Source: CAZQSL01 sp964595945 (GTDB lineage Bacteria > UBP15 > UBA6099 > JAJRTR01). Taken from it: a stretch of 28,848 nucleotides of DNA. This document shows, piece after piece, positions 9,283 to 17,719 of the stretch. The stretch's first letter is position 1; every line of letters starts with the position of its first letter. The DNA is taken from NCBI GenBank assembly GCA_964595945.1, contig CAZQSL010000040.1, positions 1-28,848 on the forward strand, read 5' to 3'. The notes beneath the pieces are model-generated. The model was not told the origin of the DNA, made no database searches, and worked only from the letters and a program-made list of their open reading frames with translations. The translations under genes were made by a program, and so were the position numbers.

Positions 9283-9330
9283 CAGGGGCTCCTTTCCCAC
9301 AGAGGGGACAGATTCCGTAAATATTTGTTG

Positions 9331-10770
9331 TCAAAATGCGCTGCCGATCCTGCCGGCCGCATTTTCGTATGCCGCCGCCGCGCGATAAATCCTGCCTTCT
9401 CCGAATGTCGGCGCCATGAGCTGCATACCGACCGGCAGTCCACCGCTCAGTCCGCACGGGATCGACATGCCCGGCACGCCGGCGAGATTGACGGGGATCG
9501 TACATATATCATTCATATACATCGCAAGCGGATCATCGAGCTTTTCGCCGATCCTGAATGCGGTCGTCGGCACTGTCGGCGACATGACAAGGTCGAATGT
9601 CTCGAATGCCGCGGCAAAATCGCGGATCACAAGCGTCCTCACCTTGAGCGCCTTTAGATAAAACGCATCATAATATCCCGCGCTCAACGCATACGTACCA
9701 AGCATGATACGGCGCTTAACCTCATCGCCGAAACCCTCCCGCCTCGTGCGGCAGAACATCGAGATGTAGTCCTCGGCGTCCGCAGCTCTGTATCCATATT
9801 GCACACCGTCGAACCTCGCAAGATTGGAACTCGCCTCCGCCGGCGCTATCAGATAATAGGCAGTCAGGGCATACCTGAAATTCGGCATATCCACATATCC
9901 GATCTCAGCGCCCTCCGATTTCAGCACTTCGACAGCCTTTTCGACCTCCGCAAGCACCCCGGCATCTACCCCTTCGCCAAACAAGTCACGTATCAGCCCG
10001 ATCTTCATGCCCCTTACACCCTGCCCGCAACTCTCGACATAGTTGTCACACACATCAGGCACCGAGGTCGAATCCTTCGGGTCATGCCCCCCGATGACAC
10101 TCATCAGCAACGCGTTGTCGCGCACATCCTTCGTCATCGGACCTATCTGGTCAAGCGACGAGGCAAAAGCGATCAGCCCATACCTCGATACCGATCCATA
10201 AGTCGGCTTCATACCACTTATCCCGCAAAAAGCCGCCGGCTGCCTGATCGACCCCCCGGTGTCGGACCCGAGCGCCATCGCGCACATATCAGCCGCTACC
10301 GCTGCCGCCGACCCTCCGCTCGACCCACCGGGCACCATTTCCTCATCCCACGGATTCCGCGTCGGGAAAAATGCCGAATGCTCGCATGACGACCCCATGG
10401 CAAACTCATCCATATTGGTCTTGCCCACTATGATCGCCCCAGCCGACTTCAGCTTGTCGACCACCGTTGCGTCATACTGCGACACGTAGCCCTTCAATAT
10501 CTTCGACGAACATGTCGCTTCGCAGCCCTTCATGTTCATATTGTCCTTTATCGCTACCGGCACGCCAAAAAGCGGCAGCGACGGATCATACTTATCCATC
10601 GTCTCCGCCTGCGCCACCGCCTGCTCTTCCGTATTGACGACATACGCCTTTATCGTCCCGTCTTTTTCACGGATTCTTCCGAAAACCGACTCCACGACTT
10701 CCTTCGGCGTCGTCTCTCCGGCCTTGTAAGCTTGCAGCAGTTCACACGCCGTCATTCTGTAGAGCTCCAT
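9331..10770 (-). CDS. gatA: Aspartyl/glutamyl-tRNA amidotransferase subunit A (amidase)
   Basis: GatA hydrolyses glutamine and supplies ammonia for transamidation on GatB. The 479-residue protein shows the amidase-signature catalytic triad: K75 (PVAIKDN), S150 (PGGSSGGS) and S174 (DTGGSIRQP). These correspond to K79, S154 and S178 of the Staphylococcus enzyme. AAAGGA lies six bases before the ATG. gatB follows after 48 bases. gatC, often the first gene of the cluster, is not upstream: 10771-11020 has no frame for a roughly 95-residue protein. It must be encoded outside this window or be absent. Confidence 0.97.
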   Translation of the reverse strand: MELYRMTACELLQAYKAGETTPKEVVESVFGRIREKDGTIKAYVVNTEEQAVAQAETMDKYDPSLPLFGVPVAIKDNMNMKGCEATCSSKILKGYVSQYDATVVDKLKSAGAIIVGKTNMDEFAMGSSCEHSAFFPTRNPWDEEMVPGGSSGGSAAAVAADMCAMALGSDTGGSIRQPAAFCGISGMKPTYGSVSRYGLIAFASSLDQIGPMTKDVRDNALLMSVIGGHDPKDSTSVPDVCDNYVESCGQGVRGMKIGLIRDLFGEGVDAGVLAEVEKAVEVLKSEGAEIGYVDMPNFRYALTAYYLIAPAEASSNLARFDGVQYGYRAADAEDYISMFCRTRREGFGDEVKRRIMLGTYALSAGYYDAFYLKALKVRTLVIRDFAAAFETFDLVMSPTVPTTAFRIGEKLDDPLAMYMNDICTIPVNLAGVPGMSIPCGLSGGLPVGMQLMAPTFGEGRIYRAAAAYENAAGRIGSAF

Positions 10771-10828
10771 CGCAGATCCTTTCCATAACCTTCTATGCCG
10801 TCAGGCGAAGTCTTGCCAAATCCTTCAA

Positions 10829-10857
10829 ATTATAGCCCTTCATACGAACATTGTGAA
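10829..10857 (-). promoter_or_regulatory. Promoter of gatAB
   Basis: On the minus strand TTCACA (10852-10857), 17 bases, then TATAAT (10829-10834). This gives a leader of about 50 bases to gatA. Confidence 0.65.
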
Positions 10858-11020
10858 ATACTCTTTTTGCCGCACATCATTATCACAGGTGACTAAATCA
10901 TCATTTTGCTTCTTTATCAGCATTATCGAAGGGGATCACCGGAGGGCATTTCCCGAGGTGCGAAATCATTTCAGCACCGCACTATCAGTCCATTTTTTGA
11001 TTATATAAAATCTTATTTTT

Positions 11021-12976
11021 CTATTGTTTCACAATCATGCCGGACCGGGCTTCGACTCTCTTCATACCGATTTCAACCTCTTCGATATTGGAGTTAGACC
11101 TTATCGCCAGAGGACAGGTTCTGGTTTTTTCGACAACCATACGCTCGGTTGCTTTTCCACTTTCATCAAGCCGGATATTTCTTTCACCACTACACAGCAC
11201 CACGGTGATTTCCGTGGGAATGTCCTGTACGAGCCTTGCGTGTATCCTGAAATCAAAATTGCCGGCGTCATGCACGAATAACCGGGTGCCGCAATCCTGA
11301 TTTCGCACGTCACATGACTTTCCGGACGCATCGTCCGTTTTCCGATTTTTCTCAAAAATGTACTTCATCTTATCATTGACAATATACCCGTCCACGAGCG
11401 CGATCTGCACATTGCCAAGATAGCCGCTGATTATCGAATTGGGAACACTTTGATGGATACGGTATATCAGGTCTTCACCCTGAACGTTTTTCACGATTCC
11501 CGGAGGAAAATAACTCACGAACCATACCCGTCTGGCATCAGGCCAGTTTGCCACCGTATCTCCATCGTCACCGACCGGCATCATCCGCTTTGCTGCAAGA
11601 TCATACCTCTCGCAATAGTACCTGAAAAAATTGGGAATATGCTCGCGATACACAATAACGTCTCCGCCCCTTATTTCCTGCTTGAGCGCCTTGATTGATT
11701 CCTTCCATCCCTCGCGTTCACTGCTCATCACGGAATTTCGGCCGATCATCATAAAAATAGCTGTCATAAACATGAAAAACACTGTGAATACAATCGTGAA
11801 AGTAATCTTCGCAAGCTCTTTCGCTGACTTCATATTCATGGGGTTTACACGCGCGACATCACCGAAAACCGCATACAGACAACAGGCTGTCAACATATAT
11901 GCAAACGGCAGCATAAGGGCCGCGCAATAACCAAGCCTGTGGTACAAAAACCCGAGTGGTTCACGATGAAAAGACACGAATGAAAACAGACAGGCAACCA
12001 ACGATATCAAACCCGTTAGCAATACCTTCCTGAGCATCGCCGGATCGATTTTCCTTGCCTTCAGCATCCCTATTGCTATGACTGGTATCGAATATCCCGC
12101 GACCGCCATTTTGTTGTCGTCAAACCCTCCAATAGCCCCGATGTAGCACATGGCGAGATACCCCGGCACTCCCATCTTTTCCTTATACATTTTTGAGTAT
12201 GAACTAAACGCTTCCGCTACCCTGGCCATGCTGCCATCAGGAATCAACAAGTAGATGATCTGAGTCACGGCATATATGCCTGCGACAGCCAGTATCCTCT
12301 TAAAAAGCACGTCAGCAGCCGCTATTCCGTTCTCCCTAAGCAGGCTGTTTCTGCGGACAAACATTATGTATGCCGTGACTGCACATACCCATATCCCAAG
12401 TCTCGAAGTATCCTCGATAATCAAAAATAACAAAGAAATTGTCAAATACAAAATTCTACTTTTATTGTCAGTCGTACCATATCCCATCAAGGCAGCCGAA
12501 AACAACAATATCGCAAACGATGCAAGGAATAGTGTGAACCCCTTTGCCGTAAGGGAAATAAACATCAGCGAAGGAGAAATAAGTAACAATGTTCCAAATA
12601 TGAACGCTACCTTGCGCGGTACAAACAAAGCTGCGAACAAAGTGAGAAACAATACCGCTACAGCCCCGAAAAAAAGTGCCGGCAAGCGGGCTCCGAACTC
12701 TCCGTCGCCAAATATTACAGACGACAATGAAGCGAGAGCCGGATAGATATAACCATTGTCGGACCGGGCCTTCTGCATCATGGCCCAGTGCGTAAGGTCG
12801 CCGCCGCCCTGCATTACCGGGGAAAGATTGAATTCGCCCGAAGCGAATCCTGTTTTGCCAAGCCCCGAATATCCAAGTGTGAAGAACCACACTGAAATGA
12901 CGATGGAAAATATCACAAAAAGCGGAGTTATCCGTGCCTGCCGCTTCGTGCGCCTGTCATTATCTCTGTCAGTCAT
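11021..12976 (-). CDS. Polytopic membrane glycosyl/phospho-sugar transferase of the GT-C (GT39/ArnT-like) type
   Basis: This 651-residue protein has a basic cytoplasmic N-terminus and a first membrane span near residues 17-35. A large loop with acidic residues follows (E48, D60), then the segment YIYPALASLSSVIFGDGEFGARLPALFFG (residues 77-104), which has the 'small pair of helices plus aRLPal-G' pattern of PMT/ArnT-type GT-C enzymes. Around nine to ten more spans follow to about residue 400. A soluble C-terminal region of about 250 residues (DVIVYREHIPNFFRYYCERYD) would face the periplasm. Such enzymes use polyprenyl-phosphate sugars to glycosylate lipids, glycans or proteins. The start overlaps the stop of the radical SAM gene upstream (ATGA), so the two are translationally coupled. 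The exact donor and acceptor cannot be read from sequence. Confidence 0.72.
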   Translation of the reverse strand: MTDRDNDRRTKRQARITPLFVIFSIVISVWFFTLGYSGLGKTGFASGEFNLSPVMQGGGDLTHWAMMQKARSDNGYIYPALASLSSVIFGDGEFGARLPALFFGAVAVLFLTLFAALFVPRKVAFIFGTLLLISPSLMFISLTAKGFTLFLASFAILLFSAALMGYGTTDNKSRILYLTISLLFLIIEDTSRLGIWVCAVTAYIMFVRRNSLLRENGIAAADVLFKRILAVAGIYAVTQIIYLLIPDGSMARVAEAFSSYSKMYKEKMGVPGYLAMCYIGAIGGFDDNKMAVAGYSIPVIAIGMLKARKIDPAMLRKVLLTGLISLVACLFSFVSFHREPLGFLYHRLGYCAALMLPFAYMLTACCLYAVFGDVARVNPMNMKSAKELAKITFTIVFTVFFMFMTAIFMMIGRNSVMSSEREGWKESIKALKQEIRGGDVIVYREHIPNFFRYYCERYDLAAKRMMPVGDDGDTVANWPDARRVWFVSYFPPGIVKNVQGEDLIYRIHQSVPNSIISGYLGNVQIALVDGYIVNDKMKYIFEKNRKTDDASGKSCDVRNQDCGTRLFVHDAGNFDFRIHARLVQDIPTEITVVLCSGERNIRLDESGKATERMVVEKTRTCPLAIRSNSNIEEVEIGMKRVEARSGMIVKQ

Positions 12977-14496
12977 TTGTCATACCATTCCGGCTTGACA
13001 AGCCCTGAATAAGTCTCGGTTTTCACCGGCCAGGCTAATCTTTTTATCGAGTCGAATACCACTCTAAGCGTCACGATAAACGACCAGATATACATTGATC
13101 TCTTATATCTACTGACAGACAGAATACCTTTGAGGAACCAGCCGAGCGAAACAAATTTTTTGTTCATCACGATCAGCATTTCCTCGATCTCGCGGCGTGT
13201 CATGGTTTCGGAGCTGATGATCGGAGTCATCCAGTCATATTCCTGATAGTCAGTGACCTCGATCCAGCCCTTCTGATCGGCTTCTTTCCAGAATTCGGTG
13301 CCGGGGATAGGGGTAACGGGGTGAAATCCCGGATAGTCGAGCTGGAGTTCGCGGGCGAATCTGACCTGCGCGAGCATACTGGCCTTCGTTTCCGTTTTTA
13401 CACCGACGATGAACGTACCCTGCCGGAAAACGGTGGGATATTTTTCGCGGAGGATTCTGAAGCATTCGGCTGATTCGTTGGCGCCGTAAAATCCCTTTCC
13501 GAATTTCTTGAGTTCCTCGGATTCGATGCGTTCGACGCCGACGGAGACATGGACGAGGCCACTTTTGACGAGTTTTTCCATAATTCCGAGATTTTCGTCG
13601 CGGATTATGGCGTCTGCCCGCATAAATGCGAACCATTCGACGCCGAGTCCGAGAGGTGTCAGAGCATCGGCGAAACGCCCATTCCATTCGGGGTCCTTGT
13701 TCCAGAATTCGTCGACAAAAACGAGGCATCGCTTGTTGAATCGTTCGGCAAGTATTTTGATTTCATCAATAGTATATTCGACACTTTTTGTACGCCAGAC
13801 AGGTTTGAGCGTCGTTGGATTTTGCGTGTCAGGCTCGGCCATTTGCCGCCACCAGGCGCAGAAGCGGCAGTTACTGACGCAGCCACGGCTGTGATGGATA
13901 GTAGTGCCGCCGGGTGAAAAGAGAAATTTCGAACGTCCATAGAGATTCATGGGCAGGAGTTCGTAAGCAGGCATGGGCAGTGAGTCGAGATCGGCGATGA
14001 GCGGGCGCGGGGGCGTGGTCACGGGAGATGTACCTGAGAGAAACGCGATGCCTTTGACATGTGAAAGATCGGTCTTGCCGGCAGCGAGACAGTCGACGAG
14101 TTCGGCAAATGTTTCCTCGCCTTCGCGGAGCACGATGTAGTCGACATATCCGGTATCGAGAGTGCCGGCGATGAGATTGGTGAAGTGCGCACCACCGGCG
14201 ATGGTGATGATTTCAGGGGAAAACGACTTCGCGAGTTGCATGACCTTGAGGGATTCGTGGGCGTAAAGCGCGTGATTTTCACCTACAGCGACGATGTCGG
14301 GGGCTTCGTCGATGATGACCTGTTTGAGAGTCTGCCAGCCGATGCGCATGGGTGAGCAGTCGATGAGGCGTACGAGATGCCCGTGCTGCTGGAGCACCGA
14401 TGCGAGACACGGAAGCGCCTGAGGAACGAGGAAATTGTCGTCTGAGCTGATGTAGGGCCAGAAGTATTTGGGGGGCTGGATGATGAGTACTTTCAT
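12973..14496 (-). CDS. B12-binding-domain radical SAM protein
   Basis: A 507-residue protein with an N-terminal Rossmann-like cobalamin-binding-type domain (residues 1-140: MKVLIIQPPK, DIVAVGENHALY, ITIAGGAHFTN, DYIVLREGEETF). A radical SAM domain follows, with the iron-sulfur motif C206-x3-C210-x2-C213 (RGCVSNCRFC). The motifs LVFVDEFWNKDP and VSVGVERI are typical of the BchE/P-methyltransferase-like superfamily, whose members methylate or rearrange lipids, antibiotics and cofactors. The classical DxHxxG cobalamin ligand motif is not evident, as in many members. I prefer the ATG at 14494-14496, which gives the standard MKVLIIQPP start; a TTG at 14533-14535 gives a 13-residue extension with no family resemblance. 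Coupling to a GT-C transferase suggests a role in making or modifying an envelope lipid or glycan, which is inference. Confidence 0.88.
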   Translation of the reverse strand: MKVLIIQPPKYFWPYISSDDNFLVPQALPCLASVLQQHGHLVRLIDCSPMRIGWQTLKQVIIDEAPDIVAVGENHALYAHESLKVMQLAKSFSPEIITIAGGAHFTNLIAGTLDTGYVDYIVLREGEETFAELVDCLAAGKTDLSHVKGIAFLSGTSPVTTPPRPLIADLDSLPMPAYELLPMNLYGRSKFLFSPGGTTIHHSRGCVSNCRFCAWWRQMAEPDTQNPTTLKPVWRTKSVEYTIDEIKILAERFNKRCLVFVDEFWNKDPEWNGRFADALTPLGLGVEWFAFMRADAIIRDENLGIMEKLVKSGLVHVSVGVERIESEELKKFGKGFYGANESAECFRILREKYPTVFRQGTFIVGVKTETKASMLAQVRFARELQLDYPGFHPVTPIPGTEFWKEADQKGWIEVTDYQEYDWMTPIISSETMTRREIEEMLIVMNKKFVSLGWFLKGILSVSRYKRSMYIWSFIVTLRVVFDSIKRLAWPVKTETYSGLVKPEWYDK

Positions 14497-14635
14497 AGAG
14501 TGGCGGTGGACGCCTCCAGAAGAGTTGGGTGACAATTTCCAATTTTATGCTCAGGGCTTTGCCTTTTTCGCCCATTGTATTCATTGTACTACATATTATG
14601 GGGAATGGATAAGACTATGGTGTTTTTTGACAATG

Positions 14636-14664
14636 AAAAAGGCGGGGTTGAGTCCCCCCGCCTT
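14636..14664 (-). terminator. Intrinsic terminator of the DUF2505-cysS operon
   Basis: A 9-bp GC-rich stem (arms 14639-14647 and 14656-14664, 8-base loop) is followed in the minus direction by a run of T, 35 bases after the cysS stop. Confidence 0.88.
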
Positions 14665-14699
14665 ATGATTGACAGAAAAAAGGAAATACTGCCGGGCAA

Positions 14700-16169
14700 T
14701 CAGGAGATTTTTTTCCAGGTAGTGCCTTCGGGACGGTCTTCGAGGGCGAACCCCGCTTCACCGAGGCGGTCGCGGATGGAGTCGGCGAGCGCCCAGTTTT
14801 TGTCGGCGCGAGCCTGTTTGCGGAGGTCGATGAAGATTTGCATGAGAGCGTCCGTGTCGGCGGAGGCGTCTGATTTCGAGGGTGTTTCGGCAAGGAGCTT
14901 TTCTATGTCTATGCCGAGTATGCCGATTTTGTCGAAAATTTGACCGGCGATTTTTGAAAGGCATTCGACTTTGGCCTGCGGAAGCGGCCCATTAAGATTT
15001 TCGAGGGTGGCGATGTCGAATTTTGTCTTGTTGATGAGGGTAAAAATGGCAGCGAGGGCGGCGGGGGTGTTGAAGTCGTCATCCATTGCGTCTTCGAACG
15101 AGTGGATAAATTCTGCGATGCTGGTTTCGGCAAGGTTGTTTTGTGCAAGTTCATCGAGTTCTTCGGACTTGGTTGATTTCTGGGATTTCAGGGCGTGGAT
15201 CCGTTTGATGAAATCAACAATGCGACTGAGTGCGGATTCGGATTCGGCGATGCGGTCGGGGGTGAAGTTGAGGGGCATGCGGTAGTGGGCGCCGAGGAAG
15301 AAGTAGCGGAGCGCCTGTGGGCGGTGGGTGCGGAGGATGTCCTGGAGGTTGACGGTGTTGCCGAGTGATTTGGACATTTTTTCCTTGTCGATCTGGATAA
15401 ATCCGTTGTGGAGCCAGTAGAGGGAGAAGGGTTTGCCGGTGAGGGCTTCGGATTGGGCGATTTCGTTTTCGTGGTGAGGGAATATGAGGTCGCAGCCGCC
15501 GCCGTGGATGTCAAGAGTGTCGCCGGCGAGTTTGCGGGCCATGACGGAGCATTCGAGGTGCCAGCCCGGGCGACCGTGTCCCCAGGGGCTTTGCCAGCCC
15601 GATTCGGTGTCAGGGGTGGATTTCCAGAGCGCGAAGTCGGAGGGGTTGCGTTTGCCGGGGGCTGGCTCCTGGACGGGTATTTCGCTGATGCCGCGGCCCG
15701 AAAGTTTGCCGTAGCCGTCGAATTTCGAAATGTCGTAGAAGACGTTGCCGTCTGTTTCGTAGGCGAAGCCTTTTTCGATGAGTGTTTGGGCGAATTCGAT
15801 CATGTCTGAGATGTATTCGGTAGCGCGGGGGTAGGCGGTGGCACGAAGGATGTTGAGCGAGTCCATGTCATGGTAGTATTCGGCGATGAAGCGTTCGGTG
15901 ATTTCGGAGATGGTGACGCCAGCTTCGGCGGCGCGTTTGATGATCTTGTCGTCGACGTCGGTGAAATTCTGGATATGGTAGACATCGAAACCTTTGTACT
16001 GGAGGTAGCGGCGGATGGTGTCGAATGCGGAGTAGGCGCGTGCGTGGCCGATGTGGCAGGGTGCGTAGACGGTGACGCCGCAGACGTACATGCTGATGCG
16101 AGGGGGGTGCTGCGGGGAGAATTCGCGGCGGTCTTTGGCGAGATCATCGTATACTTTGAGGGTAGACAT
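14700..16169 (-). CDS. cysS: Cysteinyl-tRNA synthetase
   Basis: Cytoplasmic class I aminoacyl-tRNA synthetase that charges tRNA(Cys). The 489-residue length is normal. The HIGH motif is at residues 39-42 (CHIGHARAY) and KMSKS at 264-268. The zinc ligands are present at C30, C207, H232 and E236 (YVCG, HLECS, PHHENE), matching C28, C209, H234 and E238 of the E. coli enzyme. The anticodon-binding helical C-terminus is complete. It follows the DUF2505-type gene by 39 bases, shares its promoter, and is closed by the terminator at 14636-14664. Confidence 0.98.
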   Translation of the reverse strand: MSTLKVYDDLAKDRREFSPQHPPRISMYVCGVTVYAPCHIGHARAYSAFDTIRRYLQYKGFDVYHIQNFTDVDDKIIKRAAEAGVTISEITERFIAEYYHDMDSLNILRATAYPRATEYISDMIEFAQTLIEKGFAYETDGNVFYDISKFDGYGKLSGRGISEIPVQEPAPGKRNPSDFALWKSTPDTESGWQSPWGHGRPGWHLECSVMARKLAGDTLDIHGGGCDLIFPHHENEIAQSEALTGKPFSLYWLHNGFIQIDKEKMSKSLGNTVNLQDILRTHRPQALRYFFLGAHYRMPLNFTPDRIAESESALSRIVDFIKRIHALKSQKSTKSEELDELAQNNLAETSIAEFIHSFEDAMDDDFNTPAALAAIFTLINKTKFDIATLENLNGPLPQAKVECLSKIAGQIFDKIGILGIDIEKLLAETPSKSDASADTDALMQIFIDLRKQARADKNWALADSIRDRLGEAGFALEDRPEGTTWKKIS

Positions 16170-16208
16170 GGATGTGAAGCTCCGATGCTGTGAGTTGGCA
16201 GGGGCGGG

Positions 16209-16718
16209 TTATTTTTTTGCGAGTTTCCTTGCGAGTGTTTCCACGCATTTTTCGTAGTCGCCTTTTTCGTTGGTTTTGAGGAGGTCGAGGACGAGTTTTT
16301 CGGCCATGGGGCCGAGGATGGGGATTTTGATGTTGACGTTGATTTCGAATGTGCGGCCGAACTGAGATTCGCCTTTGGGGAAGAAGTGTGTCTGGCCGTG
16401 GACCTTGATTTGTTCTTTGAGGTAGAAAGGTTCGATTTCGAATTTGTAGATGCCGTTGGCGCGCTCCCATCTGGAGTGTTCGTACCAGGTGAGCATTTTG
16501 GGGGTGATGACGGCCTGAAGGGTTTTGGGTATCTGTGCGTGGGCGCACCATTCCTTTGTGGCTGTGCGGACGTTGTCTTTTTCTTCTTCCCTGACTACTT
16601 TCCAGGCGGTTACGTTGTCGAGTTCCTGCATGTCGTAGCCACCGCCTTCGGTATCCATGAGGAGATTGACGGATTCCTGGTAGGGAAAGTTGAATGAGCG
16701 TTCGATCTTGAAAACCAT
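16209..16718 (-). CDS. START/SRPBCC-fold protein, DUF2505-like
   Basis: A 169-residue soluble protein starting MVFKIERSFNFPYQESVNLLMD. It continues with a beta-rich middle (WKVVREEEKDNV, WYEHSRWERANGIYKFEIEP) and a long C-terminal helix (GPMAEKLVLDLLKTNEKGDYEKCVETLARKL). This arrangement and length match SRPBCC/START-like proteins of the DUF2505 type, which bind hydrophobic ligands; no reaction is known. The ATG at 16716-16718 is preferred because GGAG lies seven bases upstream; a TTG at 16746-16748 would be an unlikely extension. It is the first gene of the operon with cysS. Confidence 0.75.
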   Translation of the reverse strand: MVFKIERSFNFPYQESVNLLMDTEGGGYDMQELDNVTAWKVVREEEKDNVRTATKEWCAHAQIPKTLQAVITPKMLTWYEHSRWERANGIYKFEIEPFYLKEQIKVHGQTHFFPKGESQFGRTFEINVNIKIPILGPMAEKLVLDLLKTNEKGDYEKCVETLARKLAKK

Positions 16719-16774
16719 GTTGACACTCCAGAAAATGAGGGTGCGCAAAAGCGATGCTGATGCGAATCCCGTGT

Positions 16775-16804
16775 ATTATAGAATGGATAGTGAGAGCGGG
16801 TCAA
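16775..16804 (-). promoter_or_regulatory. Promoter of the DUF2505-cysS operon
   Basis: On the minus strand TTGACC (16799-16804), 18 bases, then TATAAT (16775-16780), with a leader of about 50 bases. The -35 box lies in the loop and arm of the hairpin that follows the carbonic anhydrase gene. Confidence 0.75.
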
Positions 16805-16819
16805 CAAGTGGCCCGCTCT
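16793..16819 (-). terminator. Hairpin after the carbonic anhydrase gene, probable weak terminator
   Basis: An 8-bp stem (AGAGCGGG at 16793-16800, CCCGCTCT at 16812-16819) with an 11-base loop lies 9 bases after the carbonic anhydrase stop. No good T-run follows on the minus strand, so termination may be inefficient. It overlaps the next promoter. Confidence 0.5.
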
Positions 16820-16828
16820 TTGGGGTGA

Positions 16829-17626
16829 TTAGTGTTTGTGAGAGCCGGAGGATTTTTTGGAGGCTGGTTTTTTTTGTGAGGGGGCCGGAGCTGCTTTTTC
16901 GCCGTGGGCTGCTTCGGAAGACAGGAGTTTTTCCTGGCGGGGGTGGGTGCCGAGCCATTTGACTTCGCCTGATTCGAGATCGTAGATGGCGCCGACTACC
17001 TTGAGTTGGCCACTGCGGACGAGTTGTTTGATTTCGTGGCTTTTGGTGAGCATGTCTTCGATGGACTGCCAAACGTTTTCTTCGATGGCGGCGGGGATGA
17101 TGTCATTGCCGATGATGTTGGGATATTTCGCCTTGGCGGTCCTGACGGCAGGTACGATGTTGTCGAGGAGTTGGGGGAGATGGCCTGTGGCTTCCGCGCC
17201 TTGAGCGACGGCAGTGACAGCGCCGCATTTGGTGTGTCCGAGTACGACGACGATGGGAGTGAGGAGATGTTCGGCGCCGTATTCGATGGAAGCGATTTCG
17301 TCGATGTCGGCGACGTTGCCCGCGACGCGGATGACGAAGAGGTCGCCGATGCCCTGGTCGAAGATGATTTCCGGGGGTACGCGTGAGTCGGAGCATGTGA
17401 GGATGGTGGCGTAGGGATATTGGCCGTGGATGATGGTGTCGAGGCGGCGTTCGGAGTCGATGCGGGGGTGTTCGCTGACACCTTGAGCGAATCGTTCGTT
17501 GCCGGTCTGGAGGCGGCGGAGGGCTTCGTCGGGAGTGACGCCGGGGCAGCCGCCGAGTGAGAGGGCTATTGTCGATGTGAATGTCAGTGCCGCGAAGGTT
17601 ATTGCCGCGAGGAGATGTTTTTTCAT
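16829..17626 (-). CDS. Exported beta-class carbonic anhydrase, possible lipoprotein
   Basis: Interconverts CO2 and bicarbonate. The 265-residue protein has the beta-class zinc and active-site residues C78, D80 and R82 (TCSDSRVPPE) and H131 and C134 (GHTKCGAV), so it should be catalytic. Unlike the usual cytoplasmic enzyme, it begins with a signal sequence (MKKHLLAAITFAAL). LGGC at residues 24-27 could be a lipobox, anchoring it at C27; otherwise it is a periplasmic protein. A low-complexity tail rich in Lys, Ser, Ala and Pro follows the catalytic domain (about residues 235-265) and ends SGSHKH. AGGAGG stands eight bases before the ATG. It has its own extended -10 promoter. Confidence 0.93.
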   Translation of the reverse strand: MKKHLLAAITFAALTFTSTIALSLGGCPGVTPDEALRRLQTGNERFAQGVSEHPRIDSERRLDTIIHGQYPYATILTCSDSRVPPEIIFDQGIGDLFVIRVAGNVADIDEIASIEYGAEHLLTPIVVVLGHTKCGAVTAVAQGAEATGHLPQLLDNIVPAVRTAKAKYPNIIGNDIIPAAIEENVWQSIEDMLTKSHEIKQLVRSGQLKVVGAIYDLESGEVKWLGTHPRQEKLLSSEAAHGEKAAPAPSQKKPASKKSSGSHKH

Positions 17627-17707
17627 GTCAGGGGCCTCCTGTTTTGTAAGGCGGGGAGATGGGGTGCCGCCGTGGGTTTCCGTGTTTATGGTCGTTGTGA
17701 CGCGTAT

Positions 17708-17716
17708 ATTATATCA
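17708..17716 (-). promoter_or_regulatory. Extended -10 promoter of the carbonic anhydrase gene
   Basis: TGATATAAT on the minus strand (TGn-TATAAT), just beyond the stop of the CheX-like gene. No clear -35 box is present. The leader is about 75 bases. Confidence 0.5.
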
Positions 17717-17719
17717 CGA

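Noticed and set aside
10957..10977. Hairpin (GGTGC...GCACC) in the spacer between the GT-C gene and gatA
   Set aside because: Short stem with a bulge and no adjacent T-run in the direction of transcription; not convincing as a terminator.
14497..14535. Thirteen-residue N-terminal extension of the radical SAM protein from a TTG
   Set aside because: No family similarity; the ATG at 14494-14496 gives the standard start. The same reasoning rejects the extended starts at 16748, 19696 and 9300.
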